DNA of 64,000 nucleotides from Skeletonema tropicum (taxonomy: Eukaryota > Bacillariophyta > Thalassiosirophyceae > Thalassiosirales > Thalassiosiraceae): the NCBI GenBank assembly GCA_037178625.1, contig CM074136.1, positions 620,001 through 684,000 on the forward strand, read 5' to 3'. The first letter of the stretch is position 1. Every line of letters starts with the position of its first letter. The translations under genes and the position numbers were made by a program. Below, piece by piece: positions 48,737 to 59,744 of this stretch. The notes below the pieces were generated by a model. The model did not search any database, was not told the origin of the DNA, and was given only the letters and a program-made list of their open reading frames with translations.

Positions 48737-49418
48737 TTAGAAGAGCCCGTGTTCCTTGTGATCGACCAGCTTACCTATATCACCTAAATAACCTCTTCCT
48801 TGATGGCATGGACGACTAATTGCAAGCGATGTAGTACCTCCGCCAAAGGACGCTTTTGTATCGACTTCTTGCGGCCGCTTGGTGATATTGAAACTCGTCT
48901 TGGCATTGGCATCATCGCCCTCACCCGACTCTCTGTCTCTGCTCAGTTTTAGTCAACATATTATCTGACCAGATATCACTCTGTAGAGCAAGCCCGGCAA
49001 CATGAGCACACTCTCTTGCCCATCGAGAGTTCTTCTCTGCTACACTGGCAAGTGATGAGAGTGCAGTGTTAGTCTCATGGCTATCCACATCACCAAGACC
49101 TCTCCTCAACCTCAGCTCCCGAGACAGTCGCTGAAACGCCTGTTCCTCGAACACAGCCGCCTTCAATACTGCACGTCGGGCGGAGTAGTTCTGTCTGCAG
49201 ATGAGCTTCTCTAGACCAAGGATGTTGTCAAGGTTACCATCGAAGGAACCTGCACCGATTTTGTCTCTGGCCTTTCTGGCGTAGAGAGTTGAATGGAGCT
49301 GGAATTGTTCAACATCATCACTTGAATACCAAAGCTTGTCTTCGATGCCTCCCGTGAGGTCATCGAGGACGATTACCGTGCAGGTCGGAGCAAAGCGGAC
49401 TTGTTGCATGTTGTTCAT
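48737..49418 (-). CDS. W protein, shortened form (165 aa)
   Basis: ATG 49418, stop 48921. Almost the same as the copy at 24622, with the 20-base deletion but without the nonsense codon. Homology to the full form extends to 48737. Confidence 0.68.
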
Positions 49419-49765
49419 GCTGCTAGCTTTCGATGTTTCGAGTGTTTATATTGTAAAGTATGACAACAGACACCAACATTCCTCCATTCAGCTCGCGAAG
49501 CATGGAGAGAGCGAGAAGCAAGCAAGAGTGATGTCCTGGACATCATAGGTACGCGGTGCCGTGTCCGGCCGGCCGGCCCATCTTTACTCTAGTCTTAGAG
49601 AGTGCCGCTTGAAAAGGGTTAACTCTTCTGTTTTGTATTGTCAGTCGTGGAATGTGTTCTTTCGAAACACAAATAGTTGGAATGGAATGAAGATGGCCGT
49701 CAACCAAACGGTGAGGCAGATACCCAAGTATTTATCAACATTCACTTAGGAAAATAGGTAAAAAT
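49419..49765. promoter_or_regulatory. W upstream region, copy 4
   Basis: Same as the other copies, but the palindrome has a one-base change (AAGGGTTAACTCTT at ~49614-49627) and the CCGGCCGG core is extended to CCGGCCGGCCGG. Confidence 0.4.
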
Positions 49766-50017
49766 GTTGCATTTTCGCTATCTTCAACATGCACACCTAT
49801 TTCTTCTGTCTCTAAGTTTCCTCCTCTCAGCAACCCTTAACAACGCGACGTCCCAACGTGCCGGTGAAAAGGAATGAGCAGACGAGCAACAGCAATGACA
49901 ATGAACTATGTAGTTGTAAAAGATTACCATATCTAATCTGAAGAACGGGTATTTATTTACATTTACATGGCAGCTAACCTAAGTGTGCCTCGTTCGATCG
50001 ATCAGCTTCCTCTCCTA
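49766..50017. repeat. Truncated block Y
   Basis: Matches the first ~250 bases of 45515 onward and stops at CTCCTAT, before the inverted-repeat arms. Confidence 0.65.
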
Positions 50018-50029
50018 TATTATCATTGT

Positions 50030-50515
50030 CTTCGACCTTCGAACTAAATCTACCTCGATGACATGGACGGCCAATTGCAAGCGGGCTAGCACCGCTGCCA
50101 GAGGACTCTTCTGCATCGTCTTCGCGCGGCCGCTTGGTGATCATGAAACTTGTCTCCGCATGAACGCCGGAGCTCTGTTGGATCGGCCTCTGTCTCTTTG
50201 CCTGCTTCAGTTCAGCCAGCTTGCCTGAACAGAGATCACTCTGTAAAGCAAGCCCGGCAACACGAGCGCACTCTCTTGCCCATCGAGAGTTCTTCTCCGC
50301 TACACTGGCAAGTGATAAGAGAGTGCAGCTTTAGTCCCATGGCTACCCACATCACCGAGACCTCTCCTCAACCTCAGCTCCTGAGACAGTCTCTGAAACG
50401 CCTGTTCCTCGAACACAGCCGCCTTCAATACTGCACGTCGGGCGGAGTAGTTCTGTCTGCAGATGAGCTTCTCTAGACTGTCAAGGTTACCATCGAAGGA
50501 ACCTTCGCCAATTTT
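50030..50515 (-). pseudogene. Diverged W gene relic
   Basis: Recognisable W sequence on the minus strand (for example the region of RRAVLKAAVFEEQ at ~50400-50450 and the AREC region at ~50265), but with many substitutions and indels; it lacks the N-terminal LWYS part, ending where TTCGCCAATTTTATCTC meets the next relic. It is older than the other copies. Confidence 0.65.
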
Positions 50516-50539
50516 ATCTCATTATCATCATTGTCATTG

Positions 50540-50760
50540 GTATTTCTTCCTTGATGGCATGGACGACCAATTTCAAGCGATGTAGTACAGCCGCCAAAGG
50601 ACTCTTTTTATCGGCTTCGTGCGGTCGCTCGGTGATATTGAAACTCGCCTTGGCATTGTCATCATCACCCTCACCTGACTTTGTGCATTGATGGATAGGT
50701 CTCTGTCTTTGTTCAGATTTAGCCAACAAATTATCTGACCAGAGATCACTCTGTTAGCAC
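50540..50760 (-). pseudogene. Second W relic, C-terminal part
   Basis: Corresponds to the tail of the full W form (compare 44520-44740): the stretch with LVVHAIKEEI and TKSGEGDDDNAKASFNITER is still readable. It retains the 20 bases that most copies have lost (TTTGTGCATTGATGGATAGG), so it derives from a full-length W. Confidence 0.65.
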
Positions 50761-50805
50761 ACTCTCTTTTCTTTGGCTGTTCTCCGACTGCCTGATTAGG
50801 GATGG

Positions 50806-51005
50806 TAAACTAACTGCAATTTTCAACTACAGGCATATCATTTCCATTTCCACCTTATCTGCGTGAGACTGCCCGCCGGCCTTCCATCACCGACCAAGCA
50901 CTGCGGCTGTTCTTCGGCTGGCTGGAGGCTGGCAAATTTTCCGCCAAAGCATCCTACCAACGGAATCAGTACTGTGCTGTCCGCCAAACGATCTTCATCT
51001 TTGCT
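50806..51005 (-). pseudogene. Relic of BTB/TLDc gene start
   Basis: AGGCATATCATTTCC and AAATTTTCCGCCAAAGCATC, CGGAATCAGTACTGTG, TCCGCCAAACGATCT match 21640-21770, the first ~45 codons of the BTB gene, in the same orientation and the same position relative to the ankyrin relic at 51110. Confidence 0.7.
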
Positions 51006-51085
51006 TGAGAGTATGGTAGCCCACCTCTCCCTACGCCTTACCTGATACGATACTTAGTTCGCCAGCTATCAGCTTACATAATAAT

Positions 51086-51109
51086 CACTCAATCTGATAT
51101 CGGCTAACC
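51086..51109 (+). promoter_or_regulatory. Conserved pre-ATG motif of ankyrin genes
   Basis: CTCAATCTGATATCGGCTAA then CC and the ATG of the relic. One base differs from the usual TGATCTCGG. Confidence 0.5.
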
Positions 51110-51230
51110 ATGGACGACGATCATAGCATGAACAAGATCAATGACAAGATGTTAGCTGCTGCTACTAAAAAATTTTTGTCGAGGTCGATAGAATTTTATC
51201 TCTGTATTGTAGTTCTGACCCATTGGAAGG
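51110..51230 (+). pseudogene. Ankyrin gene 5' relic
   Basis: Starts like 22307 (ATGGACGACGAT; ATGTTAGCTG; then a decayed match to the YCSSDSLSEEG region near 51208-51232). After this the homology stops and the leader module begins at about 51311. It records an older-type ankyrin gene cut off by the newer leader and gene. Confidence 0.65.
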
Positions 51231-51310
51231 CGCAAATCATAGTGAGATATTTTTTCAGCAGTTGTTCAGTTGAATGGTTAATTATTGTGGCAACAACGTA
51301 CAAACAACAA

Positions 51311-51789
51311 GCCGTCTCAAGAAGGAACTTGGGTTTCGTTTTCATGGGATTAGAACCAGGAGTAATATCGTGAGGCACTGTTGACAGCTACCGAATCCGT
51401 TTTTGTCCTTTATGAAAGATAAGTCTACCAAACTCCAGACCTCCACGCAGCGCATTGTCAAAACGTACCGTCCAAATCTCTGAGTACCTTCTTGATGTAT
51501 CCATTGAGTGCAAGGACGAGCAAGAACATAGGTCCATCCATGACTTGAAGATTCCCATCAACGATGCTCTGCATGCAGGGTTCTCAAATTGGATGACTGA
51601 CGAATCTTTTTGGAGTTCGGGTTGTTCCTACTTGATCGCTGGATGAAGATCTGAATACGATCGCGACTTGGCCATTACATTATCTTATGCATTGGCTGGG
51701 CCAAATCGCTATTGGAGTGTGGAGAGATTGACTTCGCCACTTGCCACATACCTTGCACTTGCCACTTGACTCGAAAGACAATATCAACG
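51311..51789 (+). promoter_or_regulatory. Leader module, copy 2 (best preserved decayed frame)
   Basis: Frame from 51455 reads SKRTVQISEYLLDVSIEC, then HDLKIPINDALHAGFSNWM, FWSSGCSYLIAG, a UGA at 51644, and RSEYDRDLAITLSYALAG onward in the same frame to a stop near 51772. It lacks ~25 bases of insertions that break the frame in the other leader copies, so it is closest to the source gene. Confidence 0.6.
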
Positions 51790-53373
51790 ATGAGTGAGAA
51801 CGGCAATAATGACAGACAATCAGCCAGAGCGCTGTTCAGAGAATTAAACAGTTATTGTTCATCGGACTCGCTTTCAGAAGAGGGCCTACATGAAATTCTT
51901 GAGCGACATGGGTTGACGCCCAATAATAATGCGATCATCAGAGATAGGAGTAATAATAAATTCTTCTTTCAGGCATGCATCAATAAACGAGTGACGGAGG
52001 AAATAATTCAATGTCTACTAGAATATTTTCCTGCCGCTGCCAATGCAACTGGGAGGTTTAGGTTGTCACCGCTCCATGTTGCATGCAAACACCAAAATAA
52101 TGTGCCACTCGGTGTAATCCGACTCCTGATGGAGGCAGCTCCAGCTTCTCTTCGTATGGCAGATGCTAGCGGTGACATGCCTCTGCACTGGTTATGTATA
52201 AGTGAAAGTACGAACAAAAATGTGGACGAAATGAAAGCAATCGCAATATTGAAGTTGTTTATCGAGAAGTGCCCAGAAACAGTCAGGCATGCGAATAATA
52301 GAGGCAGTCTTCCAATTCACATGGCAGCTGCGGTAAAACCTCCTGAGTTTTGCACTGTGTTGATCGAAGCATATCCCGGATCTGAGCGAATAGCCAATGC
52401 CAGCAGGGGCATGCTTCCTCTCCATCATGCATGTCTTTGCGGCTCTGTTGCCACAGTAGAATATTTGTACAAACTTTACCCCGATGCCATCAATCATGCA
52501 AAAGCAAGAGGAGAACTTTATCCAAGAGGTGAACTTTATCCGATTCACCTCGCAGTGAGAAGTATTAATGATAGAGAAGATCCAGTACCAGCCGCAGAGA
52601 TCGTGCGCTTTCTTCTGGGTTGCGATCCCAATGTGAAGCTACAAAAGTGGCAAGGAAGGTCTCTGCTTCAAATTGCTTGTGAGCAGGACTATAATGATTC
52701 AAACATTGAGACCGGTATTGAGGTAATCGATGCAATCTATGATGCTCAACCTGAAGCGATTGAAGACAATAGAATAGCTCCTCGAAACATGCAAGAATGT
52801 CATCAACAAGTGCAAGCATTCCTCAACACACAGTTAGTCTACGCTCGCCAAGCCATAGATCACCGGCAGATGACAACACCTGATGGCAATGGGCAACTCC
52901 CTCTCCACAGAGCACTTCAAAACAATGTCAGGCTTGGCTCCATCAAGTTGTTAGTAAGAGGCAACCCTCATGCTCTTCAATCTCCCGACAATAACGGTGC
53001 ATTACCCTTGCACATTGCATGTCAGCATCATGATTCCACTGATGTTGTGCGTTACTTGATTGGACTTGATACTATTGCCCTTAGCACCGTGGATAGGGAT
53101 GGAAACGCTGCCCTCCATCATGCTTGTCGTGGTGCAAAGTATAACACAATAGCGACGCTTTTAGGAGATCATGATGCTGTGTCAGTATCGCGACAGAATG
53201 CTCACGGGAAGCTTCCTATTGATTTGCTTTGGGGAAGTAGTGCAGTGGAAGATAGAGATGGCCGTGAATATGTGGAGATCATCTTTCGTCTTCTGAAGGC
53301 ATACCCCGAGACTGTGATGATTGCAATGATGAAAGAGCAAGGTAAGGCTGGTGGCAAACTACCTCTCATGTAA
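51790..53373 (+). CDS. Ankyrin-repeat protein, newer leader type (527 aa), recombinant
   Basis: Intact. Residues up to about APRNMQEC match the gene at 42817; from HQQVQAFLNTQ onward (nucleotide ~52798) it matches the truncated copy at 38266 instead (AIDHRQM, SPDNNGAL, KYNTIATLL). The gene is therefore a joined product of two array members. Confidence 0.88.
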   Translation: MSENGNNDRQSARALFRELNSYCSSDSLSEEGLHEILERHGLTPNNNAIIRDRSNNKFFFQACINKRVTEEIIQCLLEYFPAAANATGRFRLSPLHVACKHQNNVPLGVIRLLMEAAPASLRMADASGDMPLHWLCISESTNKNVDEMKAIAILKLFIEKCPETVRHANNRGSLPIHMAAAVKPPEFCTVLIEAYPGSERIANASRGMLPLHHACLCGSVATVEYLYKLYPDAINHAKARGELYPRGELYPIHLAVRSINDREDPVPAAEIVRFLLGCDPNVKLQKWQGRSLLQIACEQDYNDSNIETGIEVIDAIYDAQPEAIEDNRIAPRNMQECHQQVQAFLNTQLVYARQAIDHRQMTTPDGNGQLPLHRALQNNVRLGSIKLLVRGNPHALQSPDNNGALPLHIACQHHDSTDVVRYLIGLDTIALSTVDRDGNAALHHACRGAKYNTIATLLGDHDAVSVSRQNAHGKLPIDLLWGSSAVEDRDGREYVEIIFRLLKAYPETVMIAMMKEQGKAGGKLPLM

Positions 53374-53438
53374 AATATTAGATCTCCTTATTTGATACGT
53401 CTATACTCTTTTACCAGCGATTCAATGCCAATGCTCAA

Positions 53439-54120
53439 TTAGAAGAGCCCGTGTTCCTTGTGATCGATCAGCTTACCTATATCACCTAAATTACCTCTTC
53501 CTTGATGGCATGGACGACCAATTGCAAGCGATGTAGTACCTCCGCCAAAGGACGCTTTTGTATCGACTTCTTGCGGCCGCTTGGTGATATTGAAACTCGT
53601 CTTGGCATTGGCATCATAGCCCTCACCTGACTCTCTGTCTCTGCTCAGTTTTAGTTAACATATTATCTGACCAGATATCACTCTGTAGAGCAAGCCCGGC
53701 AACATGAGCACACTGTCATGCCCATTGAGAGTTCTTCTCCGCTACACTGGCAAGTGATAAGAGTGCAGCGTTAGTCTCATGGCTATCCACATCACCAAGA
53801 CCTCTCCTCAACCTCAGCTCTCGAGACAGTAGCTGAAACACCTGTTCCTCGAACACAGCCGCCTTCAATGCTGCACGTCGGGCGGAGTAGTTCTGTCTGC
53901 AGATGATCTTCTCTAGACCAAGGATGTTGTCAAGGTTACCATCGAAGGAACCTTCACCGATTTTGTCTCTGGCCTTTCTAGCGTAGAGAGTTGAATGGAG
54001 CTGGAATTGTTCGACATCATCACTTGAATACCAAAGCTTGTCTTCGATGCCTTTCGTGAGGTCATCGAGGACGATTACCTTGCAGGTCGGAGCAAAGCGG
54101 ACTTGTTGCATGTTGTTCAT
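53439..54120 (-). pseudogene. W gene, nonsense copy 2
   Basis: Open part 53716-54120 (134 aa). Same TGA and 20-base deletion as 39017-39698, plus one change (CTVIVLDD to CKVIVLDD). Confidence 0.75.
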
Positions 54121-54419
54121 ACTGCTAGCTTTCAATGTTTCATGTGTTTATTGTAAAGTATGACAACAGACACCAACATTCCTCCATTCAGCTCGCGAAG
54201 CATGGAGAGAGCGAGAAGCAAGAGTGATGTCCTGGACATCATACGCTCCGTGTCCGGCCGGCCCATCTTTACTCTAGAGTCTTAGAGAGTGCCGCTTGGA
54301 AAGGGTTAACCCTTCTGTTTTGTATTGTCTTTCGTGGAATGTGTTCTTTCGAAACACAAATAGTTGGAATGGAATAATGACGATGGCCGTCAACCGTCAA
54401 CCAAACGGTGAGGCAGATA
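54121..54419. promoter_or_regulatory. W upstream region, copy 5
   Basis: Palindrome at 54301-54314. Joined directly to the leader module (GATACC/TATCTATC), the empty site of the mariner-like element. W and the ankyrin gene are divergent across 54121-54942. Confidence 0.5.
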
Positions 54420-54942
54420 CCTATCTATCAACATTCACTTCGTCTCAAGAAGGAACTTGGGTTTCGTTTTCATGGGATTAGAACCAGGAGTAATAGCGTG
54501 AGGCACTGTTGACAGCTACCGAATCCGTTTTTGTCCTTTATGAAAGATAAGTCTACCAAACTCCAGACCTCCACGCAGCGCATTGTCAAAACGTACCGTC
54601 CAAAGCTCTGGGTATTGTACCTTCTTTATGTATCTATTGGGTGCAAGTAGCAAGGAGACGAGTAGACGAGCAAGAACATAAGTAGGTCTATCCACGACTT
54701 GAAGATTCCCATCAACGATGCTCTGCATGCAGGGTTCTCAAATTGGATGACGACGAATCTCTTTGGAGTTCGGGTTGTTGCTACTTGATCGCTGGATGAA
54801 GATCTGAATACGATCGCGACTTGGCCATTACATTATCTTATGCATTGGCTGGGCCAAATCGCTATTGGAGTGTGGAGAGATTGACTTCGCCACTTGCCAC
54901 ATACCTTGCACTTGCCACTTGACTCGAAAGACAATATCAACG
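54420..54942 (+). promoter_or_regulatory. Leader module, copy 3
   Basis: As 42298-42816, with one change (TTCTTTATG for TTCTTGATG). Confidence 0.55.
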
Positions 54943-56526
54943 ATGAGTGAGAACGGCAATAATGACAGACAATCAGCCAGAGCGCTGTTCAGAGAATTAA
55001 ACAGTTATTGTTCATCGGACTCGCTTTCAGAAGAGGGCCTACATGAAATTCTTGAGCGACATGGGTTGACGCCCAATAATAATGCGATCATCAGAGATAG
55101 GAGTAATAATAAATTCTTCTTTCAGGCATGCATCAATAAACGAGTGACGGAGGAAATAATTCAATGTCTACTAGAATATTTTCCTGCCGCTGCCAATGCA
55201 ACTGGGAGGTTTAGGTTGTCACCGCTCCATGTTGCATGCAAACACCAAAATAATGTGCCACTCGGTGTAATCCGACTCCTGATGGAGGCAGCTCCAGCTT
55301 CTCTTCGTATGGCAGATGCTAGCGGTGACATGCCTCTGCACTGGTTATGTATAAGTGAAAGTACGAACAAAAATGTGGACGAAATGAAAGCAATCGCAAT
55401 ATTGAAGTTGTTTATCGAGAAGTGCCCAGAAACAGTCAGGCATGCGAATAATAGAGGCAGTCTTCCAATTCACATGGCAGCTGCGGTAAAACCTCCTGAG
55501 TTTTGCACTGTGTTGATCGAAGCATATCCCGGATCTGAGCGAATAGCCAATGCCAGCAGGGGCATGCTTCCTCTCCATCATGCATGTCTTTGCGGCTCTG
55601 TTGCCACAGTAGAATATTTGTACAAAGTTTACCCCGATGCCATCAATCATGCAAAAGCAAGAGGAGAACTTTATCCAAGAGGTGAACTTTATCCGATTCA
55701 CCTCGCAGTGAGAAGTATTAATGATAGAGAAGATCCAGTACCAGCCGCAGAGATCGTGCGCTTTCTTCTGGGTTGCGATCCCAATGTGAAGCTACAAAAG
55801 TGGCAAGGAAGGTCTCTGCTTCAAATTGCTTGTGAGCAGGACTATAATGATTCAAACATTGAGACCGGTATTGAGGTAATCGATGCAATCTATGATGCTC
55901 AACCTGAAGCGATTGAAGACAATAGAATAGCTCCTCGAAACATGCAAGAATGTCATCAACAAGTGCAAGCATTCCTCAACACACAGTTAGTCTACGCTCG
56001 CCAAGCCATAGATCACCGGCAGATGACAACACCTGATGGCAATGGGCAACTCCCTCTCCACAGAGCACTTCAAAACAATGTCAGGCTTGGCTCCATCAAG
56101 TTGTTAGTAAGAGGCAACCCTCATGCTCTTCAATCTCCCGACAATAACGGTGCATTACCCTTGCACATTGCATGTCAGCATCATGATTCCACTGATGTTG
56201 TGCGTTACTTGATTGGACTTGATACTATTGCCCTTAGCACCGTGGATAGGGATGGAAACGCTGCCCTCCATCATGCTTGTCGTGGTGCAAAGTATAACAC
56301 AATAGCGACGCTTTTAGGAGATCATGATGCTGTGTCAGTATCGCGACAGAATGCTCACGGGAAGCTTCCTATTGATTTGCTTTGGGGAAGTAGTGCAGTG
56401 GAAGATAGAGATGGCCGTGAATATGTGGAGATCATCTTTCGTCTTCTGAAGGCATACCCCGAGACTGTGATGATTGCAATGATGAAAGAGCAAGGTAAGG
56501 CTGGTGGCAAACTACCTCTCATGTAA
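54943..56526 (+). CDS. Ankyrin-repeat protein, newer leader type (527 aa), tandem copy
   Basis: Intact and the same as 51790-53373 except for one residue noticed (YLYKVYPDA for YLYKLYPDA). Same recombinant structure, so the recombination came before the 3,153-bp duplication. Confidence 0.87.
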   Translation: MSENGNNDRQSARALFRELNSYCSSDSLSEEGLHEILERHGLTPNNNAIIRDRSNNKFFFQACINKRVTEEIIQCLLEYFPAAANATGRFRLSPLHVACKHQNNVPLGVIRLLMEAAPASLRMADASGDMPLHWLCISESTNKNVDEMKAIAILKLFIEKCPETVRHANNRGSLPIHMAAAVKPPEFCTVLIEAYPGSERIANASRGMLPLHHACLCGSVATVEYLYKVYPDAINHAKARGELYPRGELYPIHLAVRSINDREDPVPAAEIVRFLLGCDPNVKLQKWQGRSLLQIACEQDYNDSNIETGIEVIDAIYDAQPEAIEDNRIAPRNMQECHQQVQAFLNTQLVYARQAIDHRQMTTPDGNGQLPLHRALQNNVRLGSIKLLVRGNPHALQSPDNNGALPLHIACQHHDSTDVVRYLIGLDTIALSTVDRDGNAALHHACRGAKYNTIATLLGDHDAVSVSRQNAHGKLPIDLLWGSSAVEDRDGREYVEIIFRLLKAYPETVMIAMMKEQGKAGGKLPLM

Positions 56527-56591
56527 AATATTAGATCTCCTTATTTGATACGTCTATACTCTTTTACCAGCGATTCAATGCCAATGCTCAA

Positions 56592-57273
56592 TTAGAAGAG
56601 CCCGTGTTCCTTGTGATCGATCAGCTTACCTATATCACCTAAATTACCTCTTCCTTGATGGCATGGACGACCAATTGCAAGCGATGTAGTACCTCCGCCA
56701 AAGGACGCTTTTGTATCGACTTCTTGCGGCCGCTTGGTGATATTGAAACTCGTCTTGGCATTGGCATCATAGCCCTCACCTGACTCTCTGTCTCTGCTCA
56801 GTTTTAGTTAACATATTATCTGACCAGATATCACTCTGTAGAGCAAGCCCGGCAACATGAGCACACTGTCATGCCCATTGAGAGTTCTTCTCCGCTACAC
56901 TGGCAAGTGATAAGAGTGCAGCGTTAGTCTCATGGCTATCCACATCACCAAGACCTCTCCTCAACCTCAGCTCTCGAGACAGTAGCTGAAACACCTGTTC
57001 CTCGAACACAGCCGCCTTCAATGCTGCACGTCGGGCGGAGTAGTTCTGTCTGCAGATGATCTTCTCTAGACCAAGGATGTTGTCAAGGTTACCATCGAAG
57101 GAACCTTCACCGATTTTGTCTCTGGCCTTTCTAGCGTAGAGAGTTGAATGGAGCTGGAATTGTTCGACATCATCACTTGAATACCAAAGCTTGTCTTCGA
57201 TGCCTTTCGTGAGGTCATCGAGGACGATTACCTTGCAGGTCGGAGCAAAGCGGACTTGTTGCATGTTGTTCAT
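56592..57273 (-). pseudogene. W gene, nonsense copy 3
   Basis: Open part 56869-57273. Identical in sense to the copy at 53439-54120, including CKVIVLDD. Confidence 0.75.
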
Positions 57274-57572
57274 ACTGCTAGCTTTCAATGTTTCATGTGT
57301 TTATTGTAAAGTATGACAACAGACACCAACATTCCTCCATTCAGCTCGCGAAGCATGGAGAGAGCGAGAAGCAAGAGTGATGTCCTGGACATCATACGCT
57401 CCGTGTCCGGCCGGCCCATCTTTACTCTAGAGTCTTAGAGAGTGCCGCTTGGAAAGGGTTAACCCTTCTGTTTTGTATTGTCTTTCGTGGAATGTGTTCT
57501 TTCGAAACACAAATAGTTGGAATGGAATAATGACGATGGCCGTCAACCGTCAACCAAACGGTGAGGCAGATA
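57274..57572. promoter_or_regulatory. W upstream region, copy 6
   Basis: Palindrome at 57454-57467; otherwise as 54121-54419. Confidence 0.5.
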
Positions 57573-58095
57573 CCTATCTATCAACATTCACTTCGTCTCA
57601 AGAAGGAACTTGGGTTTCGTTTTCATGGGATTAGAACCAGGAGTAATAGCGTGAGGCACTGTTGACAGCTACCGAATCCGTTTTTGTCCTTTATGAAAGA
57701 TAAGTCTACCAAACTCCAGACCTCCACGCAGCGCATTGTCAAAACGTACCGTCCAAAGCTCTGGGTATTGTACCTTCTTTATGTATCTATTGGGTGCAAG
57801 TAGCAAGGAGACGAGTAGACGAGCAAGAACATAAGTAGGTCTATCCACGACTTGAAGATTCCCATCAACGATGCTCTGCATGCAGGGTTCTCAAATTGGA
57901 TGACGACGAATCTCTTTGGAGTTCGGGTTGTTGCTACTTGATCGCTGGATGAAGATCTGAATACGATCGCGACTTGGCCATTACATTATCTTATGCATTG
58001 GCTGGGCCAAATCGCTATTGGAGTGTGGAGAGATTGACTTCGCCACTTGCCACATACCTTGCACTTGCCGCTTGACTCGAAAGACAATATCAACG
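57573..58095 (+). promoter_or_regulatory. Leader module, copy 4
   Basis: As 54420-54942, with CGCTTGACTCG instead of CACTTGACTCG shortly before the ATG. Confidence 0.55.
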
Positions 58096-59679
58096 ATGAG
58101 TGAGAACGGCAATAATGGCAGACAATCAGCCAGAGCGCTGTTCAGAGAATTAAACAGTTATTGTTCATCGGACTCGCTTTCAGAAGAGGGCCTACATGAA
58201 ATTCTTGAGCGACACGGGTTGACGCCCAATAATAATGCGATCATCAGAGATAGGAGTAATAATAAATTCTTCTTTCAGGCATGCATCAATAAACGAGTGA
58301 CGGAGGAAATAATTCAATGTCTACTAGAATATTTTCCTGCCGCTGCCAATGCAACTGGGAGGTTTAGGTTGTCACCGCTCCATGTTGCATGCAAACACCA
58401 AAATAATGTGCCACTCGGTGTAATCCGACTCCTGATGGAGGCAGCTCCAGCTTCTCTTCGTATGGCAGATGCTAGCGGTGACATGCCTCTGCACTGGTTA
58501 TGTATAAGTGAAAGTACGAACAAAATGTGGACGAAATGAAAGCAATCGCAATATTGAAGTTGTTTATCGAGAAGTGCCCAGAAACAGTCCGGCATGCGAA
58601 TAATAGAGGCAGTCTTCCAATTCACATGGCAGCTGCGGTAAAACCTCCTGAGTTTTGCACTGTGTTGATCGAAGCATATCCTGGATCTGAGCGAATAGCC
58701 AATGCCAGCAGGGGCATGCTTCCTCTCCATCATGCATGTCTTTGCGGCTCTGTTGCCACAGTAGAATATTTGTACAAACTTTACCCCGATGCCATCAATC
58801 ATGCAAAAGCAAGAGGAGAACTTTATCCAAGAGGTGAACTTTATCCGATTCACCTCGCAGTGAGAAGTATTAATGATAGAGAAGATCCAGTACCAGCCGC
58901 AGAGATCGTGCGCTTTCTTCTGGGTTGCGGATCCCAATGTGAAGCTACAAAAGTGGCAAGGAAGGTCTCTGCTTCAAATTGCTTGTGAGCAGGACTATAA
59001 TGATTCAAACATTGAGACCGGTATTGAAGTAATCGATGCAATCTATGATGCTCAACCTGAAGCGATTGAAGACAATAGAATAGCTCCACGAAACATGCAA
59101 GAATGTCTTCAACAAGTGCAAGCATTCCTCAACACACAGTTAGTCTATGCTCGCCAAGCCGTAGATCACCGGCAGATGACAACACCTGATGGCAATGGGC
59201 AACTCCCTCTCCACAGAGCACTTCAAAACAATGTCAGGCTTGGCTCCACCAAGCTGTTAGTTAGAGGCAACCCTCATGCTCTTCAATCTCCCGACAATAG
59301 AGGTGTATTGCCCTTGCACATTGCTTGTCAGCATTATGATTCCACTGATGTTGTGCGTTACTTGATTGGACTTGATACTATTGCCCTTAGCACCGTGGAT
59401 AGGGATGGAAACGCTGCCCTCCATCATGCTTGTCGTGGTGCAAAGTATGACATAATAGCGACGCTTTTAGGAGATCATGATGCTGTGTCAGTATCGCGAC
59501 AGAATGCTCATGGGAAACTTCCTATTGATTTGCTTTGGGGAAGTAGTGCAGTGGAAGATAGAGATGGCCGTGAATATGTGGAGATCATCTTTCGTCTTCT
59601 GAAGGCATACCCCGAGACTGTGATGATTGCAATGATGAATGAGCAAGGTAAGGCTGGTGGCAAACTACCTCTCATGTAA
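58096..59679 (+). pseudogene. Ankyrin gene, newer leader type, with two opposite frameshifts
   Basis: Counterpart of 42817-44400 (same VDHRQM, KYDIIATLL and ECLQQVQ). One A is missing at about 58524 (ACAAAATG for ACAAAAATG) and one base is extra at about 58929 (GCGGATCCC where paralogues have GCGGTCCC or GCGATCCC). Between the two points the frame is shifted, giving open frames 58018-58539, 58527-58988 and 58873-59679. The extra base looks like a merge of the two paralogous versions, so an assembly error is as likely as a real lesion. Confidence 0.75.
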
Positions 59680-59744
59680 AATATTAGATCTCCTTATTTG
59701 ATACGTCTATACTCTTTTACCAGCAATTCAATGCCAATGCTCAA

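Larger units (their letters stand above)
54426..57578 (+). repeat. 3,153-bp tandem duplication unit
   Basis: Leader, ankyrin gene, W pseudogene and W upstream region repeat at a shift of exactly 3,153 bases: ankyrin ATGs at 51790, 54943, 58096; W at 54120 and 57273. The units centred on 51.8-54.4 and 54.9-57.6 differ at only a handful of bases. Confidence 0.85.
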
